This document shows, piece by piece, positions 7,878-13,951 of a DNA stretch of 13,951 nucleotides. Both the position numbers and the translations under genes were made by a program. Under the pieces are notes generated by a model. The model saw nothing but the letters and a program-made list of their open reading frames with translations. It was not told where the DNA came from and ran no database searches. The first letter of the stretch is position 1. Each line of letters starts with the position of its first letter. Source of the stretch: Spirogloea muscicola (Eukaryota; Streptophyta; Zygnematophyceae; Spirogloeales; Spirogloeaceae); the NCBI GenBank assembly GCA_009602725.1, contig WELB01000033.1, positions 335,167 to 349,117 of the forward strand, written 5' to 3'.

Positions 7878-8015
7878 GTGTCTCGTAGCAGCTTTGTTTC
7901 TGTTACTTAGCGCTTCCCCTGGCCCCCTTCTCGTACTCTGTTCATTCTTTTTTCGGGCTGGTTGTTCCAGCCCCTATTCTCAATGGGCGAGCACTTTCTT
8001 CTTTTCTAGCCCCTA
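7878..8015 (+). mobile_element. LINE copy C 3' tail
   Basis: After the stop the tail reads GTGTCTCGTAGCAGCTTTGTTTCTG, CGCTTCCCCTGGCCCCCTTC, GTACTCTGTTCATTC, then the perfect hairpin GGGCTGG-TTGTT-CCAGCCC and the box AATGGGCGAGCACTTTCTTC. It has no poly(A). A second partial box follows at about 8020-8036, so the tail end may be repeated. The tail is nearly identical to copy J at the window start. Confidence 0.75.
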
Positions 8016-8252
8016 TCCTCAATGGGCGAGCACTTCAATCAAAAGACCAAAGAAGGAAGACGCTTCCATGAGATGGGCGGTGGCTGTGAGTGGCCAGCAC
8101 ATGGATGCTCAGTACGAAGAAAGTGCTCGCCCATTGAGAATAGGGGCTGGAAAAACCAGCCCGAAAAAGAATGAACAGAGTACGAGAGAAGGGGGCTAGG
8201 GGAAGCGCTAAGAAACAGAAACGAAGCAGCTACGAATCACTCAGTAACCTCT
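7878..8252. repeat. Large inverted repeat of LINE tails (arms about 130 bp)
   Basis: The left arm is 7878-8003 (tail of C, plus). The right arm is 8118-8252, a minus-strand tail (copy I) that starts on its own strand with GGTTACTGAGTG, the last codon and stop of the ORF. The arms match along nearly their whole length, including GTACTCTGTTCATTC, the hairpin and the terminal box. The spacer (about 8016-8117) holds another partial tail and a CAAAGAAGGAAGACGCTTCC motif also seen at 3960-3979. This is a tail-to-tail configuration. Confidence 0.88.
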
Positions 8253-8405
8253 CAGTATGAGCTCGCCCATAGAAGAGGGGCCAGCCCAGAAAGCCCAGAA
8301 AACATAAACATGGGCGAGCCCTTTCTTCAGAAAACATTGGCAGCAAATCGACAGCAGTTGCCGTGCCAGCCCAAAGGTATGGACGAGGTCTGAAAGGGGC
8401 CAGAA
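8253..8405 (-). repeat. Further minus-strand tail-hairpin repeats
   Basis: On the minus strand, 8405-8362 reads GGCCCCTTTCAGACCTCGTCCATACCTTTGGGCTGG, and 8310-8260 reads TGGGCTGGCCCCTCTTCTATGGGCGAGC. Both fit the LINE-tail consensus. A box in plus orientation (CATGGGCGAGCCCTTTCTTC) lies at 8309-8328. These are degenerate fragments with no coding content. Confidence 0.6.
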
Positions 8406-8459
8406 CCGTCGGGGAATCCAATTGCGGCCTCCGCGGCTGAGAGCACATTTAGGGGCGGG

Positions 8460-8666
8460 CCGTTACGAAGATGGAATCTGTGGGGCTGAGTGAGCGGCGT
8501 GACCCGGTCCAGGCCCCCGCCCCTCCGCCGTGCCACAATTATGCGGGCACGCATGGTAAGGGCTACGAGCTGCCCCAGGTCGCCGGGGACATTGGGCGAT
8601 GGAATTGGCCCTCCGTCGCCAGTCACTTGCGCGGCGGTGTTGGACCCCCTGGCGGCGCCGTCCGCG

Positions 8667-8697
<31 letters not shown>

Positions 8698-8996
8698 CGG
8701 TATGGCCGCCAGGCCCGCGCCGCCGGCGGCGGCGGGGTAGAGGGCGCGGCCGTGGCGCTCCAAGCCCGCAGGTCGCCATGCTCGCGCTCTCTCTCGCGGC
8801 CTGCTGTCGCCGCACTCCTCCCATGACGCGCCGGCAGCTCCGGCTCGAGCCATGGCCGGCGGCGTGAAGCTCAGGCTCCACCGTGTGAAGCCAAGGCTGT
8901 TCTGTGCGACGAGCCAAGCGCGGCGACCGTTCGCCACCCTGAGCGCCTGGGCAGACGGGAGAGCACGGACGGGAAGGCTCAGAGCGGCAAGCAGTC
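8460..8996. promoter_or_regulatory. GC-rich island upstream of the THH1-like gene
   Basis: This stretch of over 500 bp is visibly richer in G+C and CpG than the gene that follows. It contains a GGC/GCG trinucleotide run at about 8668-8702. It probably holds the promoter and 5' UTR of the gene starting at 8997. Several frames are open on both strands because stop codons are scarce in such DNA; none shows a recognisable domain. No TATA box or specific factor site is called. Confidence 0.45.
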
Positions 8997-11900
8997 ATGA
9001 AGCCTGGGAACATGCTCCTGGAGCCCAGGTTCGAGCAGTTATGGCTGGCACTTGGTAGGGTGGAGAGTGGCCAGTGTTTCAGCTCCAGGATGACGACGGT
9101 CTTCAGATTGATGGCGGCTGTTGACGGCCTCATCTGCGTCTTTGCTCTCGTGCAAGTATGTAGCCCTTTCTCTGTTCTCGTGCGGGTATGGGGCCCTTCC
9201 TCCACTCCTGCCAATGCTGGTCATAAGCTGCCAATGCTCACCATAAGCACAAGGGAGTAACACTACCATAAGCAAGGAAATTGCCTTCGGCTTCTGTGGT
9301 GGCATGCCAACCATGGGGCGGATAGAGAAGTGCAAGGCACACAAGAATACTCCCCTGCATGCAGAGAACATGGCAGTTGGCGTCGCTTCTTCTGGCCATC
9401 ATGTAGAGGGCCAAGGGAAGAGTTGAAGTTGCAGCATATGAAGCAAGCGTGTGTGGTTATCAATAGACTGCTTAGTCTGCTCATGACGAGACATGACATA
9501 CAGGTCATTCATGCTTCCTCAGTCATGCTCAAGATGTGCCTTGCGTAAGGTTGTTATTTTTTGTCTTTTTGTCTTGCAGCTGATAAGACTGCAGCTACAT
9601 TTGCCTCGGAGTGGGTGGACGAGGCAAAAGGTGAGCCAGTGGCGTGCATGGGTAGAAATGCAGAAGAACCAGAGGCAACAAGGTTGTGCAAAGAGGCATC
9701 CCCATTTTAGCGAGTTCCATCAGTCTGGGCCCTAGCGCTTTTTGCCCTGCTAGCTTGCCCTCACCAACTTCTCTGTACTCTATCCTGCAGGTTTTTCACA
9801 TGATGCTTTTTGTTGCAAATTTGGGTGAGAACAACTTATAACATGGCAGCTCCTGTATTGTGTTGCAAGTGTCTATCAGTGCAGTATCCTCAGGTGCAGC
9901 AGTTGCACAAGTGGTCAGTGCAGGTACTTCATGTGGGACTTGAGGTTAAGCATGCCAAGTGGCACTACTTCAGACCCACTAATGATTGAGTCATTAGTGC
10001 TCCTTTGCAGGCTACACGCTTTACTTTCTTGTGAGCCCTTGGGCTTCATGCGCTGGGTGGCCGTGCTGGTCGCATGAGTGCGGCTTCATCCTCCTTGGTG
10101 ATGGGGAGCATGATGCAGGACATTCAATTCACTGATATGTTTCTGTCAGTATTTGCAAAGCATGGTAAAATATGTATTCGATGCTAACATTCTTGCTGAC
10201 TCATCTTGCTCAATTTCTTCTGCAGCTGTACCCCAAATAGTATTTCTGGCTACCTTCCTTCTCCTCCTCTCCTTCTGGTATGCTTCCCTCTGGGAAGTGA
10301 GAGCTGCTTATTCCAAGACGCATGCCCCTTGGGTGTAGCTTGGTACCTAAGCAGAGCAAGTGATCTTATGAGAACTTGCAATATGTCTGGCTTAAGAATG
10401 AATCGATATTGCACAAGGACGTCAGCCTAATTGCTGGACAACTGAAAGACAAGGCCCAGCTTACGCCTACCTCTTGTGTGCATCAGGGTTGACTTGTGTT
10501 ACCAAGCAACAGATAGGCTCGAAGATGAAGAGGAAGTGGAGGAGGAACCACCCTCTTTGCTGGACGGCGAGGCAATAGACACTCCACCAAAGTTGCTTCG
10601 AGAAAAGCGACGGGGTTGCATCTGCTGGCGTAAGCTGCGTGTACGAGGACGGCAGAAGGTTGTAGTTGGGGTGAGATTATTACCTTCATGTTGATTAGTA
10701 CTAGTTATTGGTACTCTGTGTGGACCATGCATGTCGACTGCTGCTCTTGGAGATGTCAGCAGATGCTGTCTGCAGCATGAGAATATCTTGTTGCCATATG
10801 TTATATTGATACAACTGACATTTGCACCACGGTGTCAACCCAGGTGGTGCTGTTCATATGCATCTTGACTGGCGCATTTGCTCTTCTCATATGGATTGGC
10901 ATGGGGAACAACCCCATAAATTCACAGGAGATGGCAGAGGTAAGGAGCGTGCCGCTGGCTCTAGAGCTGCAGATGGACCAAATTACTCTCTGCAGTCATT
11001 ATCATGTCTTTGTCGTAGCAGACAAGATTTGCTGATTCAGCTGTCTGCCAGCTGACTTTATCCTTAAGGCTGTAGGTCTATGCAGAGTTCTTTGCCTGCA
11101 TCAACTTCCTTGCTGGTGGTGGCCTGGCATTTTCTGGTAAGCGAGGACACCAAGGAGGAGCCAGCAGGGTTCAGATTTGGCGTCTGCTGAGCATGTCATG
11201 TGGATCCATGTGCTAAGTACAATCATGATTTGTGAACAAGTGAGAGAGGTTCTTTAGTAAGAGTCACTCTCATGTCCTTCTCGTCTACTACCCTTCATTT
11301 AAGCTCGGCATTTTGACCGTACACGTACTAAGTCCTCCCTGCCTTTCCTCCAGGTCTGCTGCTATATACAAAGCTGTACCACCTCCGCTCGGGCAAGTCT
11401 GCCAAAGACATAGGAAAGGTTAGATGATATGACTGAATTGTATGCTATAAACGAGTTGATGACTCATATGATGCGGCCGACATTGCTCTCAATAGCAGTG
11501 GTCGTCAAGGAAGAAGCAACCCACTGTCTGATATCTGGCTAACGCTATGCTTGCTCTTCAGGTAGCGTGGCTTGCAATTATTTGCTTGATCTGTTTCACC
11601 ATCAAGATAGTTCTGGTGCTTGCACGCAATGTGGCAGTAAGTCCTTTGACTCTTGTCTTGTATCTGGCAAGCTACCAGCTTCCTTCACTCTCATTACTCA
11701 TTCTATTATCACAATTGCGGATGTAATGATGCATGATCCCTTACCTCGCTCATTATTGGGTATCATCAACTTTTCCAGGTAATTGGCATTACAAATGAAG
11801 GAGGGAGTAATCGCTTGTCACCCATGGTGACTCTCCTCTACTATCTGATAGGTAAGCAGAGGCACTGCCGATGCAGGTGATATATCTACTTATGCAGTGA

Positions 11901-12481
11901 TGGTTGCAGCTCCCTCCTTCGGTCATTTCTGGGTGATTGTGCACAGTCACTACAGCAAGGCATTTCGCACAGCATTTTGATACAGTTGCTACATACAGGC
12001 GCTCAGTATACATGCTGAAATCGTATGCTATTGCTCACCAGGAGAATCTCTACCATCAGCAGTTGTCCTCTTCATCCTGAACGACATGCCGCAGCGATCA
12101 CGAGACAGCAGTGTTGCTGGAGGGGACAATTACACTGCCAGCATTCCAACTCTTGATGAGGATGTGCTGCAGCAAGCCCTCATCCCCCAGTGGGTGGTTC
12201 CTCCAGATGGAACTCCATATCCCCTTGTACCTTCCATTGCTTCCAGCCCACAAGAGCCACAGGTGTGTTGCAGCTTCCATCACTTACATAATTGACAGTG
12301 CACTTTACCATGAAGGTGCAGTAATGAGATTGAGCCCCCTGCAAATCATTACCCACAGAATCAGATGGAGGTGGAAATGCATTCGCGCCCCTTGCAGACT
12401 GTGTCATCAAGAGCATTGTATGTTTGGAAGTTGCTCTTCAACATGAAGATTTCACGTAACAGAGACCTGTGGCTTGCATAA
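8997..12481 (+). CDS. THH1/TOM1/TOM3 (DUF1084) family 7-TM protein, 14 exons
   Basis: Exons: 8997-9155, 9580-9630, 9791-9824, 10011-10097, 10150-10164, 10226-10277, 10487-10670, 10844-10939, 11076-11136, 11354-11418, 11562-11636, 11779-11851, 12042-12262, 12359-12481. All introns are GT-AG, phases agree, and the protein is 431 aa. Family landmarks: LIRLQ...SGWTRQKVFHMMLF, LLLLSFWVDLCYQA, LAFSGLLLYTKLYHL, ICLICFTIKIVLVLA and LLYYLIGESLPSAVVLFIL. These match plant TOM1/THH1 proteins, seven-pass endomembrane proteins known in plants as host factors for tobamovirus replication. Seven hydrophobic segments are visible. Residues 145-153 are almost all Asp/Glu, followed by a Lys/Arg-rich stretch, in the loop between segments 3 and 4. 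Exons 4 and 5 and the last exon are the least certain; M32 (9090) is an alternative start. Confidence 0.85.
9145..9201 (+). promoter_or_regulatory. Duplicated 5' splice donor of exon 1
   Basis: CTCTCGTGCAAGTATGTAGC (from 9145) and TTCTCGTGCGGGTATGGGGC (from 9175) are direct copies 30 bp apart, each followed by CCCTT. The first carries the donor used in the model (CAA|GTATGT at 9156). The second offers GCGG|GTATGG at 9186. Use of the second would add exactly ten codons without changing the frame. Confidence 0.55.
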
Positions 12482-13086
12482 ATGAATGCCAAATTGCTGC
12501 AAACTCTTACGCAGTTTCTTATGTCACAGTTCCTTTTCTCTGTCCAGTTTGCAGGCAGTATATCATAACTGCAGATGGAGGCAGTATGCCACAGAAGCTC
12601 ATTGCAGTCCATGTGAGCAATGTTCATGAAAGGTGCCACGATGTGGTGTGGCCTTCTATCAAGTCCAAAGCCTTGGCAAGGCAGCCTGCCCAGGAATTTT
12701 GCTGCAGGAGGGTACGAGTACCTCTGAAGCACATTTGTACAGCACTTAAGTGGACGCCAGGCTTTTGTGCAGCTCTCCTATTGGAGATTCCTTATACTTG
12801 TAAAGCATGTCTGAGGCTGCCATTGTGCAGAACTCACATGCAAAATTTTGCATCTCAAGAGTGTAGAGACATTTCAGCGGCACTGACAGACATTTGCTTT
12901 TTCAAGGTCACTGGAGAATTAAGGCGTGCCTCCAGCAAAACCTTTGAGGCACTAACTGCTTGCTTGACTTACTTACGAGAGATGTGATGGAAGTTGATTC
13001 AGCAATCAAATGCCAGAAGCCATCATGCCTTGCATGTGCAATGTTGTCAAGGAGCTCACCTCAGTAATTCAAGTTTTTGCAGGCTC
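12482..13086. other. 3' flank of the THH1-like gene with long open frame
   Basis: This is probably 3' UTR and flank. A plus-strand frame stays open to 12987 (172 codons if counted from a GTG at 12469). It could be joined to the gene if exon 14 ended at 12417 (CATT|GTATGT) and spliced to CAG|12555, extending the C-terminus. The product is Cys-rich and shows no motif I know. A TGTAA signal lies inside it, so I favour non-coding. Confidence 0.4.
12799..12803 (+). terminator. TGTAA polyadenylation-type signal
   Basis: TGTAA is the common polyadenylation signal of chlorophyte green algae. This copy lies about 320 bp after the proposed stop of the THH1-like gene. A five-base motif is expected by chance about once per kilobase per strand, so this is weak on its own. 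Confidence 0.35.
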
Positions 13087-13089
13087 TTA

Positions 13090-13175
13090 AGCTCATATGC
13101 AATGTTTGGCTGCACACCCACCTTAAGTACACTTTAGCTCATGTGCACTATGTCTGGCTTTGCACCCACCTTGGC
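13090..13175. repeat. Two-copy tandem repeat, 46-bp period
   Basis: AGCTCATATGCAATGTTTGG followed by CTGCACACCCACCTTA (from 13090) is repeated as AGCTCATGTGCACTATGTCTG followed by GCTTTGCACCCACCTT (from 13136). It is non-coding as far as I can see. Confidence 0.65.
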
Positions 13176-13440
13176 TGCTGGCCGACTGTTGTATTTGTGT
13201 CAAGATAATTGCCTTCAAGCTTTTTCTCTGTCTGTTGCCCGCCACCGCCTACCTCTTGCAGGCCCGTCCACTCCCTTCTTCGTATCTCAGTAATATTTTT
13301 CCATGTTCTTGGCTGGTGTGTAGCTGCGCAAGGACATCTACTGCTTGTGCCAACACTGGCATTGCCTGCTCCTAGCAAGTGTTAATGTGTTTCCGCCCCT
13401 TCCTGCCACTCCTCAACCTCATTGCCTCGCCAACATCTCC
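13176..13440. other. Intergenic stretch, nothing recognised
   Basis: I see no gene with family features, no RNA gene and no clear repeat. Short open frames on both strands have no support. Confidence 0.4.
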
Positions 13441-13454
13441 ACTGTGTCTCTCTG

Positions 13455-13655
13455 TATAGTCCTTTTGGGCTGGCCTCTCACAGTCATCACTGTAATCTGA
13501 AAGATCTGTTGTGTTTGTACTGAATAATGCTGGGCATCAGGAAACGTATATGCCGCAGATTGTTTTGGATGACCCTTCGAATAGCCACTCAATGTATCCC
13601 TTCTTAGAGCCCTAATTTCCCTCACTCGCGCTTTTGGGCTGGCCTTTGTGGGCCA
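13455..13655 (+). repeat. LINE-tail hairpin repeats before fragment F
   Basis: One unit at about 13458-13530 reads TAGTCCTTTTGGGCTGGCCTC, then CACAGTCATCACTGTAATCTG, AAGATCTGTTGTG and a trailing AATGCTGGGCATCAGG. A second, at about 13628-13650, reads CGCTTTTGGGCTGGCCTTTG and TGGGCC, and leads directly into LINE coding sequence. Both follow the window-wide tail consensus. The DNA between them is unassigned. Confidence 0.6.
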
Positions 13656-13951
13656 CCGCCGCTTCCAAGTACTCTGACCACCCGGTGGGCGACGAGTTCG
13701 TTCCACTGGCAGTGGACGTGCACGGAGCCTTTGGCTCCAAATGGCTTGACTTGCTCCACCGCCTGGCGCGGCGTGCAGCGGCCCGCCGCCTCGGGCAGCA
13801 GGGCGAGCAGCCCGGCTTCAACGTAGCCGGGTCCCTCGCTCAGGTGTTCCGTATGCGTTTGGCCGTCTCGATGCAGCGGTCCCTCGCCTTCGCGGTTCAC
13901 TTGCGCGCAGGCCGAGCTTTGGCGGCGGCCTCCGGCTTCCGTCAGGGCGAC
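13650..13951 (+). pseudogene. LINE fragment F: RLE C-terminal part, cut by window end
   Basis: The plus strand is open to the window end and encodes SKYSDHPVGDEFVPLAVDVHG, FGSKWLDLLHRLARRAAARR, GFNVAGSLAQVFRMRLAVSM, QRSLAFAVHLRAGRALAAASG and FRQGD. It aligns without frame breaks to copy C from LKYADHPREDEFF onward and belongs to the same subfamily as D and G. Its 5' truncation lies right at a tail hairpin (GGGCTGGCCTTTGTGGGCC). Whether the ORF end and tail are intact lies beyond the window. Confidence 0.88.

Noticed and set aside
8327-9214. Long minus-strand open frame (295 codons) antisense to the start of the THH1-like gene
   Set aside because: It crosses a GC-rich island with a GGC repeat (giving poly-Pro and poly-Arg), runs into decayed LINE tails, and overlaps a well-supported exon on the other strand. 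No domain is recognisable.
13148-13378. Overlapping plus and minus frames of about 75 codons
   Set aside because: No homology seen; neither frame has splice or context support.

Overview
The window looks like nuclear DNA of a photosynthetic eukaryote, most likely a green alga (chlorophyte). This is inferred from two spliced genes of plant/algal type with GT...(T)GCAG introns, from a TGTAA polyadenylation-type signal behind one of them, and from dense, mutually nested fragments of a non-LTR (LINE) retrotransposon whose ORF ends in a zinc knuckle and a restriction-like endonuclease (RLE). I cannot name the species. I see no prokaryotic operons, tRNA, rRNA or CRISPR.

Layout. 1-1010: LINE 3' ends in both orientations, with a nearly perfect 145-bp tandem duplication and an inverted repeat. 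1159-1505: a diverged direct repeat of unknown origin. 1528-1638: a CA-rich microsatellite. 1729-3061: a four-exon plus-strand gene for a DUF2358-type protein with a plastid-transit-like N-terminus. 3062-3499: no gene seen. 3500-4465: short LINE-tail repeats. 4539-5053: two minus-strand LINE fragments joined head to tail. 5060-8015: three plus-strand LINE segments (A, B, C). C is the longest and covers RT motif B through the RLE to the stop codon. 8016-8405: more tails, forming a large inverted repeat. 8460-8996: a GC-rich island. 8997-12481: a 14-exon plus-strand gene for a seven-transmembrane THH1/TOM1/TOM3 (DUF1084) family protein, with all splice phases compatible. 12482-13951: 3' flank, a small tandem repeat, tail repeats and another LINE fragment running off the end.

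The most interesting pattern is the LINE 3' tail. It carries a GGGCTGG...CCAGCCC hairpin followed by a box close to ATGGGCGAGCACTTTCTTCT. Many fragments begin inside or next to the tail of another copy, sometimes in the hairpin itself. This suggests a family that tends to integrate into its own tails, although recombination between tails could also explain it. The two host genes sit as islands between these clusters. I see no functional link between them beyond likely residence in a photosynthetic cell.
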